From an uncultured Clostridia bacterium (lineage in GTDB: Bacteria; Bacillota; Clostridia; Oscillospirales; Oscillospiraceae): a stretch of DNA of 5,627 nucleotides. The stretch is from the NCBI GenBank assembly GCA_937907975.1, contig CALEQS010000189.1, positions 1-5,627 on the forward strand. Direction: 5' to 3'. The notes beneath the pieces are model-generated. The model was not told where the DNA came from. It saw only the letters and a program-made list of their open reading frames with translations, and did no database searches. Shown here in pieces: positions 1-5,606 of the stretch (position 1 is its first letter; every line of letters begins with the position of its first letter). The position numbers were made by a program, and so were the translations under genes.

Positions 1-1143
1 GTCATCAAGGCCCGCACTGGCAATTTCGAGTTTGTCAAGGGCGACAACATGAACGGCCACATTAACACCGGCGGCTTCTTCTACGGCCCCGGCTGGGGTG
101 AGGGTCACAAGAAGCTGAACTGCTCCCTGATCGTCACCGACCTGCCCGATTACGGCCGCTTTGTCTCCGAGCATCGTCCTCCCAATGTGTTCGTGGCTCA
201 GACCACTCCCATGGACGAGAACGGCAAGTTCCAGATCAGCCTGTGCATGATGTGGGAGCCCGAGACCTTCGCCGCCGTGATGGCCCAGCCCGACCACCGC
301 ATCATTCTGGAGGTCAACCCCCAGCAGGTGCACGTCAAGGGCGGACTGGAGATCGACATCAACGACGTCACCTGCCTCTATGAGGTGGATGAGCCTTTGA
401 CCGAGATCCCCGCCATGGAGGCCACCGAGGTGGAGGACACCATCGGCGGTCTGGTCAGCGAACTGGTCCACGACGGCGACACCATTCAGCTGGGCATTGG
501 CTCTCTGCCTGACGCCGTGGCCCACCACCTGATGGACAAGCGCGACTTGGGCCTGCACACCGAGATGTTCACCTCCTCCATGGGCGAGATGATCCGCCGG
601 GGCGTCATCACCGGTGAGCGCAAGAACTACTACAAGGGCGTCCATGTGGGCTCCTTCGCCGGCGGCGACCGCGCCCTGTATGAGACCATGCAGAACACGC
701 CCACCCTGCGCATCGTGCCCGGCAGCTACGGCGTGAACCCCATGACCATCATGCAGAATGACAACATGGTCTCCATCAACACCATTCTGGAGATGGACCT
801 GACCGGCCAGGTGTGCTCCGAGTCCATCGGCCCCCGTCAGTTCTCCGGTTCCGGCGGCGGCTTCTGCTTCGCCTACGGCGCGCTGCACTCCAAAGGCGGC
901 CGCGGCATTCTGGCCTTCGCCTCCCGCAGCAAGAAGGGCATCCCGAAGATCAAGCCCATGCTGACCCAGGGCGCTGTGGTCACCATCCCCCGCAACTATG
1001 TGGACTATATCGTCACCGAGTACGGCGTGGCCCACCTGCGCGGATGCAGCGTCAAGGAGCGCACCGAGAAGCTGATCTCCATCGCCCATCCCGACGACCG
1101 CGCCGAGCTGCGCCGCGAAGCCGAGAAGCTGTTCTATATCTGA
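1..1143 (+). CDS. Acetyl-CoA hydrolase / CoA-transferase family protein, 5'-truncated by the window edge
   Basis: The frame is open from base 1, with VIKARTGNFEF preceding the first Met at 49, so this is the last 380 codons of a longer gene. Family members are usually around 430-450 residues, so roughly 50-70 N-terminal residues are missing. Cytoplasmic enzymes of this family move CoA between carboxylic acids, for example butyryl-CoA:acetate or 4-hydroxybutyrate CoA-transferases, through a glutamyl-CoA thioester. Visible landmarks are TTPMDENGKF (about residues 70-79), the glycine loop GIGSLPDAV (about 165-173), HTEMFTSSMGE, and the catalytic segment GQVCSESIGPRQFSGSGG with the presumed nucleophile Glu at visible residue 274 (bases 820-822). 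The C-terminal VTEYGVAHLRG signature follows. The usual GGQ after the SG(T/S)GG turn reads GGG here. Codon choice is strongly biased (CGC for Arg, AAG, CTG, GGC), suggesting high expression. The acyl substrate cannot be read from the sequence. The family call is firm; a butyrate-forming role is inference. Confidence 0.93.
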   Translation, partial: VIKARTGNFEFVKGDNMNGHINTGGFFYGPGWGEGHKKLNCSLIVTDLPDYGRFVSEHRPPNVFVAQTTPMDENGKFQISLCMMWEPETFAAVMAQPDHRIILEVNPQQVHVKGGLEIDINDVTCLYEVDEPLTEIPAMEATEVEDTIGGLVSELVHDGDTIQLGIGSLPDAVAHHLMDKRDLGLHTEMFTSSMGEMIRRGVITGERKNYYKGVHVGSFAGGDRALYETMQNTPTLRIVPGSYGVNPMTIMQNDNMVSINTILEMDLTGQVCSESIGPRQFSGSGGGFCFAYGALHSKGGRGILAFASRSKKGIPKIKPMLTQGAVVTIPRNYVDYIVTEYGVAHLRGCSVKERTEKLISIAHPDDRAELRREAEKLFYI

Positions 1144-1174
1144 TTGTAATTTCGGCAGAATTATTGTATGCTTG

Positions 1175-1207
1175 TACCTGCCGGCGCATTGCGCCGGCAG
1201 GTATTTT
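1175..1207 (+). terminator. Strong intrinsic terminator of the CoA-transferase gene
   Basis: A perfect 13-bp stem (1175-1187 with 1191-1203; core CCTGCCGGCGC / GCGCCGGCAGG) with a 3-base ATT loop is followed directly by TTTT and a T-containing tail. It begins 31 bases after the stop codon, in the classic position for a rho-independent terminator, and separates this gene from the repeat element and tatD. Confidence 0.92.
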
Positions 1208-1240
1208 GCTTGAATGGGACGGCTGGGGGCGAGGGTCTGC

Positions 1241-1463
1241 ACAGACTATCAAAGGCTTCCCCCTGAGGAGTGAGCCCAAAACAGGAATACGCCAGCGGCG
1301 CATTCCCGGGCGAGTGCTGTAACCGCTGAAGGCGCTCCAAAGAAAAGGCTGTCGCCGTAGGCGACTGATGAGGGGGCAGGTTTAGGATAGCCTTTCAGTC
1401 GTCGCCACCTCATCCGGCCTTTCGGGCCACCTTCCCCTCAAGGGGAAGACTTGCAAAGTCTGT
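1241..1463. repeat. Intergenic palindromic repeat element (MITE-like), 223 bp, non-coding
   Basis: The ends form an imperfect terminal inverted repeat of 28 bases: 1241-1268 (ACAGACT...CTTCCCCCTGAGG) against 1436-1463 (CCTCAAGGGGAAG...AGTCTGT), about 23 of 28 positions pairing. Inside are a 6-bp hairpin GTCGCC-GTA-GGCGAC (1351-1365), a longer-range pairing AAAGGCT (about 1344-1350) with AGCCTTT (1389-1395), and GGCC-TTTCG-GGCC (1417-1429). There is no credible ORF. Such modules (TCGCC...GGCGACTGATGAGG, CACCTCATCCGG, CTTCCCC...GGGGAAG) resemble intergenic repeats I associate with gut Oscillospiraceae; that is recollection, not a search. No target-site duplication is evident right at the ends. 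It fills most of the gap between gene 1 and tatD, and the left end resembles the final 21 bases of this window. The rest of 1204-1500 shows nothing else convincing. Confidence 0.7.
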
Positions 1464-1504
1464 AATTATGCCAAGGTATATCCCCCCACAAAGGACTTGA
1501 TCTT

Positions 1505-2275
1505 ATGCTGTTCGAAACCCATGCACACTATGACACCGACCGCTTTGATGAGGACCGCGCGGAGGTCCTGAACGCCCTGCCCGCCGCCGGGGTCGGCTGG
1601 GTGGTGGACCCCGGCTGTGACCTGCCCTCCAGCCGGAAGGCGGTGGAGCTGGCCCGCCGGTATCCCCATGTCTACGCCGCCGTGGGCTTCCAGCCCGAGG
1701 AGTGCGCCGGCTACACCGACGCCGATCTGGCACAGATCCGGGCACTGGCCCAATCGGAGCCGAAGGTGGTGGCCATCGGCGAGATCGGACTGGACTACTA
1801 CTGGCCGGAAAACCCGGACCGGGAGCTGCAGAAGAAATGCTTCCGGGATCACATGGCGCTGGCCCAGGAGCTCGGTCTGCCTGTTATCGTCCATGACCGG
1901 GAGGCCCACCAGGATGCCATGGCCATCGTCCGGGAGTTTCCACAGGTGCGGGGCGTGTTCCACTGCTATTCCGGCGCGGTGGAGGACGCAAAGATGCTGG
2001 TGCGGCTGGGCTGGAGCTTGAGCTTCACCGGGGTCATCACATTTAAAAACGCCCGGAAGGCACCGGAGGTCATCGCCGCCCTGCCGGAGGACCGCATCAT
2101 GATCGAGACGGACTCCCCCTATCTGGCCCCCGTGCCCAACCGGGGCAAGCGCAACGACAGCCGCAACCTCATCTATATCCGGGACAAGATCGCCGAGATC
2201 CGCGGCACCACCCCGGAACACGTCGAGGAGTTCACCACCCGCAATGCCCTGCGGTTCTTCGGGCTGGAGGGCTGA
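1505..2275 (+). CDS. tatD: TatD family metal-dependent hydrolase
   Basis: A complete 256-residue protein, the usual size for the TatD/YcfH/YabD group of TIM-barrel amidohydrolases. Family members are cytoplasmic divalent-metal enzymes reported to act as DNases (3'-5' exonuclease or D-Tyr/DNA-repair-related roles have been assigned to individual members). The expected metal ligands are all present: H6 and H8 in ETHAHYD, E93 in GEIGLDYYW, H130 in VIVHDRE, H153 in FHCYSG, and D203 in ETDSPYLAP; the PNRGKRN loop follows. ATG 1505 is chosen because AAAGGA (1490-1495) lies 9 bases upstream and the protein starts directly at the first metal-binding strand. Deviations are E4 where family members usually have Asp (DTHxH), and GFQP at 61-64 where GxHP is usual; neither is a metal ligand. 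The symbol is family-level only: which paralogue type it is cannot be decided here. It is not beside metG, rnmV or ksgA, its frequent Gram-positive neighbours, at least within this window. Confidence 0.95.
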   Translation: MLFETHAHYDTDRFDEDRAEVLNALPAAGVGWVVDPGCDLPSSRKAVELARRYPHVYAAVGFQPEECAGYTDADLAQIRALAQSEPKVVAIGEIGLDYYWPENPDRELQKKCFRDHMALAQELGLPVIVHDREAHQDAMAIVREFPQVRGVFHCYSGAVEDAKMLVRLGWSLSFTGVITFKNARKAPEVIAALPEDRIMIETDSPYLAPVPNRGKRNDSRNLIYIRDKIAEIRGTTPEHVEEFTTRNALRFFGLEG

Positions 2276-2292
2276 GTGCTCCGGTGAGCAAA

Positions 2293-2326
2293 TGGGGGGT
2301 GTGGAAATAAAGACAACCCCCAATTT
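2293..2326 (+). terminator. Possible weak terminator after tatD
   Basis: GGGGGT (2295-2300) can pair with ACCCCC (2316-2321), with flanking AAAT/ATTT pairing around a bulge and a 15-base loop. The T run after it is only three bases, so termination would be weak. It sits about 20 bases past the tatD stop, a plausible place, but the support is limited. Confidence 0.3.
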
Positions 2327-2398
2327 ATAAAACTGAACAAAGTAAAGCACTCCAACACCCGGGTGCTCAAATCCTGTCTCTGTGCACCTTCCGTTTCC

Positions 2399-2426
2399 TC
2401 TTGAAATGTGATACGATAACTATAAT
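2399..2426 (+). promoter_or_regulatory. Probable promoter of the TerB-like gene
   Basis: A consensus -10 box TATAAT lies at 2421-2426, 31 bases before the chosen start. The -35 is ambiguous: TTGAAA (2401-2406) matches well but leaves only a 14-base spacer, while TCTTGA (2399-2404) gives 16 bases with a poor match. The AT-rich block stands out against the GC-rich surroundings. Its presence argues against a start at TTG 2401, which would put coding sequence over the promoter. Confidence 0.45.
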
Positions 2427-2457
2427 TACGAATTTCAATGAAAAGAGGGACTTTCCG

Positions 2458-3063
2458 ATGCTTGCCGGCAGACAGTATTTTACCCGGGCGGAACAGGCCT
2501 ATGACCGGGCGGTGGCACTCATCCGTTCGCTGGATGAGACGTTCCAGTCCGACGCCTTCCGGGATGATCCCGGGGAACGGTATGACTCCACTGTAACACT
2601 CTATCAGTTCGACGTTATTTTGCAGGCGATCCTTTTGCAGATGGCCCTGAGCGACGGCGTGTTCCACCGTATGGAGCGGCGGCTCATCGACCGGATCACC
2701 CGCTACGGCGACCTGCTGGTTTATCTGCGCAAGGCCACAGATGGGGCACTGACGCTGAGCTGGGAGAAGATAGACGGGCTGAGCGCGGAGACAAAGCAGG
2801 AACTGTCCCAGCGTCTGCCCGGCATTCTGGAACGCACCTGCAACAGTTTTGTTCATCCGCTGGCTGTGGCGGACGGCATGGTGGACTCCGTCGACTTTCT
2901 GGAAAAGCTGGAGAATGAGCTGCAGGAGATCGCCCTGAGTCTGAGCAATATCGACGGCGTACGCCGAGAGTCAGAGCGCTCTGCCTACCTTGAAATGCTG
3001 GAGCACCTGCTCACCCGGCGATGGAAGCAGATGAAAGCGGTCAGTCTGGAGCAGGAGGCGTGA
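2458..3063 (+). CDS. Uncharacterised alpha-helical protein, possibly TerB-like
   Basis: A 201-residue cytoplasmic protein with no signal peptide or membrane segment. ATG 2458 is chosen because AAGAGGGA (2443-2450) sits 7 bases upstream and a TATAAT box precedes it; the frame is open back to TTG 2401 but that would overlap the promoter. The sequence is almost entirely predicted helix by eye, charged and amphipathic. ALSDGVFHRMERRLIDRI (residues 63-80) resembles the A-DG-x-E helix-loop-helix seen in TerB/DUF533-like proteins, where the Asp/Glu cluster is thought to bind metal. The motif DGVxxxxER recurs at 66-74 and 166-174, exactly 100 residues apart, and a further ADG occurs at 138-140, suggesting an internal duplication. 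TerB membership is inference from this local pattern, not a confident family match; function is unknown. Codon use is less biased than in gene 1, with more CGG and AT-ending codons. It appears monocistronic, with its own promoter and terminator. Confidence 0.85.
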   Translation: MLAGRQYFTRAEQAYDRAVALIRSLDETFQSDAFRDDPGERYDSTVTLYQFDVILQAILLQMALSDGVFHRMERRLIDRITRYGDLLVYLRKATDGALTLSWEKIDGLSAETKQELSQRLPGILERTCNSFVHPLAVADGMVDSVDFLEKLENELQEIALSLSNIDGVRRESERSAYLEMLEHLLTRRWKQMKAVSLEQEA

Positions 3064-3089
3064 AAGACGGCCGGCCTCAGAGGGAGCGG

Positions 3090-3110
3090 GTCGCTTTTGC
3101 GGCGTTTTTT
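3090..3110 (+). terminator. Intrinsic terminator after the TerB-like gene
   Basis: A short stem GTCGC-TTTT-GCGGC (3090-3094 with 3099-3103, one T-G wobble) is followed by G and six Ts (3105-3110). It begins 27 bases after the stop codon. The stem is only five pairs, but the T tract and position fit a rho-independent terminator. Confidence 0.65.
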
Positions 3111-3161
3111 CTACGGACTGGGAATGCAAGAAAACCTTAATAAATTCCCTCTGCCCCGGCC

Positions 3162-3191
3162 TTGCTTTCCAACTCTGGAGTGGGCTATAAT
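3162..3191 (+). promoter_or_regulatory. Probable promoter of the polysaccharide deacetylase gene
   Basis: A perfect -10 TATAAT (3186-3191) is preceded by TTGCTT (3162-3167) at an 18-base spacing. The -35 matches the sigma-A consensus only in TTG. Transcription from here would start near 3198 and leave an untranslated leader of about 150 bases before ATG 3346. Confidence 0.55.
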
Positions 3192-3225
3192 AGAATTATT
3201 AAGATTGTCGAAAAAGAGCGAGGGG

Positions 3226-3285
3226 CCCGCCGCGGCGGCGGGGCGTACAAAAGCCTTCCGCAGGGAGAGGCCTTTCGGACTTTTT
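3226..3285 (+). promoter_or_regulatory. Structured 5' leader of the deacetylase gene, possible attenuator
   Basis: The leader contains a GC-only hairpin, CCCGCC-GCGGC-GGCGGG (3226-3242), and a second stem AAAAGCCT...(A)GGCCTTT (3249-3256 with 3268-3275, one mismatch), followed after five bases by TTTTT (3281-3285). The second hairpin plus T run is terminator-like and lies between promoter and coding sequence, so premature termination is conceivable. I do not recognise any known riboswitch consensus. The gap between the T run and the stem weakens the attenuator reading. Confidence 0.3.
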
Positions 3286-3345
3286 CCTCACTATATTGAG
3301 CTATATCATACACCCACAGCATTCAAGGGAGATACACGAGAGTAT

Positions 3346-4767
3346 ATGAAACGATTTTTGAGTCTGGGCCTGACATTGGCCCTGATTTTTTCCATTGCGG
3401 CGCTGTCCGGCTGCGGCCAGAAAAGCGACGGTTCTTCGTCGGAGAGCGGCGCTGGTTCCGCCGCCAGCAGCAGTACCAGCTCCAGCGCGGACACCTCCGC
3501 CGGAGAGGGGAAGAAGCCCACGATCTCCGGCGGTGCCGCGCAGGCATCCGGTTCCGGTGACAGCACAGGCACTGCAGATGCCAACGGCGATGCGGACGCT
3601 GCAGCACTCACCACCGTCCATACCCAGGAGTACGGCACCTGCACAAACTATGACAGCGATGAGAACAACATCAAGCTGCGCCTGAACTATCCAGACGGCG
3701 ACATCGACGCGCTGGACAACGCCTTCCTTGATTGGGCCAAGCAGACTGCCGCAGACTACCAGAATGAACAGGGCGGCAGTGACGTGGCCGTGTCTCTGGC
3801 CGCCAGCTATGACAGCTTCAATGTCAATGACCGGGTGGTCAGCCTTGTGGGCACCGCCAGCCTGAACCACTCCCACAGCGCCCTGCCCGAGACGAAAATG
3901 ACCACGTTCAACGCCGACCGGGAGACGGGCAAACTGCTCAATTTCAAAGATCTGCTCAAGGACGGCGGCGAGACCGCCATCCGCCAGCTGTGCGCCGATG
4001 CCGGGCTGGATTCCACCCGGACGGACCTCTTCGACAACTGGCTGCTGACCGCCGCCGGACTGCGGCTCTATCTGGACGGGGAGCAGGCCGTTGAGTTCAC
4101 CTATTCTCAGCTGCGGGGGATGCTGACGGTGCCCAAGCCGCCCCGCAAGATCGACCCCAGCAAGCCCATGATCGCCCTCACCTTTGACGACGGCCCCAGC
4201 AAGAATACCGAGCATATTCTGGATCTGCTGGAAGAGTACGACGTACGGGCTACCTTCTTTGTGGTGGGTAACCGGGTCAGCACTTATGCAGACACCGCCA
4301 AGCGGGCGGTGGCACTGGGCAATGAGATCGGTATCCACACCTGGGAGCACGCCAAGCTGACGGTGCTCTCCCCCGATGAGATCGCCTCCCAGATCACCCG
4401 GACGGCAGATGCGGTGAAGGAGTATGCCGGCGGTACCTGTGCGGCGGTGCGTCCACCCGGCGGCGCCTGTGACGACACGGTCAAGCAGGTGGCCGGTCAG
4501 CTGGGTTATATTCTGGTCAACTGGTCCATTGATACGCTGGACTGGAAGACCCGGGATGCGGACAGCACCTATAACGCCATCATGTCCCAAGCTGCGGACG
4601 GCGGCATCGTCCTGTGCCACGACCTCTATGAGTCCACGGCCAATGCCATGGACCGGGTCATCCCGGAGCTCATCGACCAGGGCTATCAGCTGGTCACCGT
4701 CTCCGAGCTGCTCAGCTATAACACGGGTGGTGTGACCCCCGGCAATCTGTACAGCCAGCGCAAGTGA
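3346..4767 (+). CDS. PdaC-like lipoprotein polysaccharide deacetylase (CE4/NodB domain)
   Basis: A complete 473-residue extracellular, lipid-anchored enzyme expected to remove N-acetyl groups from peptidoglycan or another N-acetylated glycan. ATG 3346 is chosen because a classic lipoprotein signal starts there: MKRF, a hydrophobic core, and the lipobox LSGC with Cys23. The upstream in-frame extension to 3097 crosses the terminator and promoter. AAGGGAG (3325-3331) is a ribosome site, though 14 bases away. Residues 24-87 are a Ser/Gly/Ala/Asp-rich linker. Residues about 90-265 resemble the DUF4163/DUF3298 (RsiV-like) region of Bacillus PdaC, including TTFNADRETGKLLNFKDLL (186-204). The CE4 domain from about 272 has every catalytic motif: TFDDGP (279-284; catalytic D281, metal D282), HTWEH (331-335), RPPGG (369-373), DTLDW (396-400) and LCHD (catalytic H425). 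It is transcribed alone behind its own promoter. Substrate, PG GlcNAc versus MurNAc, cannot be decided. Confidence 0.93.
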   Translation: MKRFLSLGLTLALIFSIAALSGCGQKSDGSSSESGAGSAASSSTSSSADTSAGEGKKPTISGGAAQASGSGDSTGTADANGDADAAALTTVHTQEYGTCTNYDSDENNIKLRLNYPDGDIDALDNAFLDWAKQTAADYQNEQGGSDVAVSLAASYDSFNVNDRVVSLVGTASLNHSHSALPETKMTTFNADRETGKLLNFKDLLKDGGETAIRQLCADAGLDSTRTDLFDNWLLTAAGLRLYLDGEQAVEFTYSQLRGMLTVPKPPRKIDPSKPMIALTFDDGPSKNTEHILDLLEEYDVRATFFVVGNRVSTYADTAKRAVALGNEIGIHTWEHAKLTVLSPDEIASQITRTADAVKEYAGGTCAAVRPPGGACDDTVKQVAGQLGYILVNWSIDTLDWKTRDADSTYNAIMSQAADGGIVLCHDLYESTANAMDRVIPELIDQGYQLVTVSELLSYNTGGVTPGNLYSQRK

Positions 4768-4785
4768 ATCCTTATATGAAAGAAA

Positions 4786-4829
4786 CGCCCCGCCCCGGTC
4801 ATCTGACGCCAGGGCGGGATCGTGTTTTT
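4786..4829 (+). terminator. Intrinsic terminator after the deacetylase gene
   Basis: CCCGCCC (4789-4795) pairs perfectly with GGGCGGG (4812-4818), with a small inner stem (GTC/GAC) in the loop and further partial pairing of AAACG with CGT(G)TTT outside. Five Ts follow at 4825-4829. The stem starts 21 bases after the stop, isolating the deacetylase from the HAD gene. Confidence 0.75.
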
Positions 4830-4835
4830 GCACCC

Positions 4836-4872
4836 ATGACAATCCTTGCAAATCATGCTACAATAGCGCTAT
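4836..4872 (+). promoter_or_regulatory. Strong sigma-A-type promoter of the HAD phosphatase gene, with a palindrome at the start site
   Basis: ATGACA (4836-4841, five of six to TTGACA), a 17-base spacer, and TACAAT (4859-4864, five of six to TATAAT) with the extended -10 TG at 4856-4857. Transcription should begin near 4871, leaving a leader of about 25 bases that holds the ribosome site. A perfect 10-bp palindrome ATAGCGCTAT (4863-4872) overlaps the -10 end and the start point and could be an operator, though 10 bp is short enough to be chance. Confidence 0.75.
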
Positions 4873-4895
4873 CAACAGCCAAGGAGAAAACTGCA

Positions 4896-5543
4896 ATGTA
4901 TGATGTGATCCTGTTCGATCTGGACGGCACTCTGACCGATCCCGGGGAGGGCATTACCAATTCAGTGGCCTACGCTCTGCGCAAGTACGGCATCGAGGTG
5001 CCCGACCGGCGTGAGCTCTATAAATTCATCGGCCCGCCCCTTTACGAGTCCTTTATGAAGTATTATGGCTTTGACCGCGCGGGCGGTCTGGCGGCGGTGG
5101 AGGCATACCGGGAGTATTACCGGGATCGGGGCATCTGGGAGAACCGGGTGTATGACGGTATTCCCGCCCTGCTTGCCGAGTTGAAGGCGGCGGGGAAAAC
5201 GCTGATGCTTGCTACCTCCAAACCGGAGGAGTTTGCAAACATGATCCTCAATCACTTTGAGCTGAGCCAGTATTTCGACTTCACCGCCGGTTCCACCATG
5301 GACTCCGCCCGGGTGGCCAAGGCGGACGTCCTGCAGTACGCGCTGGAGTCGCTGAACATCGCCCCGTCAGAGCGGGTCGTCATGGTGGGGGACCGGGAGC
5401 ACGACGTGCTGGGGGCCAGAGCCGTGGGCCTTGCCTGCGTGGGCGTTCTGTTCGGCTACGGCGACCGGCCGGAGCTGGAGCGCGCCGGGGCGGCCAGGAT
5501 CGCCGCCGATGTGCCGGAGCTGCGGGAGATTTTGATGGGGTGA
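4896..5543 (+). CDS. HAD-superfamily hydrolase, 5'-nucleotidase / phosphoglycolate phosphatase type
   Basis: A complete 215-residue cytoplasmic phosphatase. ATG 4896 is chosen because AAGGAG (4881-4886) lies 9 bases upstream, the promoter ends at 4864, and the protein then opens directly on the catalytic strand; the frame is open back to 4764 but that stretch covers the terminator and promoter. HAD motif I is DLDGT (D8 nucleophile, D10 acid/base), motif II is ATSKP (106-110), motif III is K142 in RVAKADVL, and motif IV is GDREHD (165-170). The helical cap (residues about 15-80) carries IGPPLYESF and EAYREYYRDRGIWENRVYDGI, typical of the subgroup containing Gram-positive 5'-nucleotidase-like and Gph-like enzymes. 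It probably hydrolyses a small phosphate ester or nucleotide; the exact substrate cannot be told from sequence. It has its own promoter and is separated from the deacetylase by a terminator, so I see no functional link to its neighbours. Confidence 0.94.
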   Translation: MYDVILFDLDGTLTDPGEGITNSVAYALRKYGIEVPDRRELYKFIGPPLYESFMKYYGFDRAGGLAAVEAYREYYRDRGIWENRVYDGIPALLAELKAAGKTLMLATSKPEEFANMILNHFELSQYFDFTAGSTMDSARVAKADVLQYALESLNIAPSERVVMVGDREHDVLGARAVGLACVGVLFGYGDRPELERAGAARIAADVPELREILMG

Positions 5544-5606
5544 AAGAGCGATGCGGGGGCAAGTGTCTGCCTGATACAAAGCCGAAAGACTTCCGTTCCA
5601 AAACTT

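Noticed and set aside
1159..1469. AATTAT direct repeats (1159-1164 and 1464-1469) as a target-site duplication of the repeat element
   Set aside because: The left copy is about 76 bases away from the left terminal inverted repeat, across the terminator, and a 6-bp AT-rich match is easily chance.
1451..1482. Promoter for tatD using TTGCAA (1451-1456) at the right end of the repeat
   Set aside because: The only downstream -10 candidates (GGTATA, TATATC) match poorly or need a 20-base spacer; not enough to call.
1466..2350. A 294-codon minus-strand open frame opposite tatD
   Set aside because: It is a shadow of a clear TatD-family gene; its translation is low in recognisable motifs and no ribosome site supports it.
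2274..2367. Inverted repeat GAGTGCT/AGCACTC and palindrome CACCCGGGTG between tatD and the TerB-like gene
   Set aside because: The matches are 7 and 10 bp, far apart or lacking a T tract, and do not assemble into a convincing element.
2401..2457. TTG start at 2401 extending the TerB-like protein by 19 residues
   Set aside because: The region carries a TATAAT box and the ribosome site for ATG 2458, so it is untranslated leader and promoter.
2173..2856. A 227-codon minus-strand open frame across the tatD end and the TerB-like gene
   Set aside because: It crosses two plus-strand genes and their promoter, with no family resemblance.
3097..3345. In-frame 83-residue N-terminal extension of the deacetylase
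   Set aside because: It would begin inside the preceding terminator and run over the promoter and leader hairpins, burying a clean lipoprotein signal peptide.
3301..4851. A 516-codon open frame on the minus strand opposite the deacetylase
   Set aside because: It is antisense to a gene with all CE4 motifs, spans its terminator, has no recognisable domain, and is rich in residues expected from reading GC-biased codons backwards.
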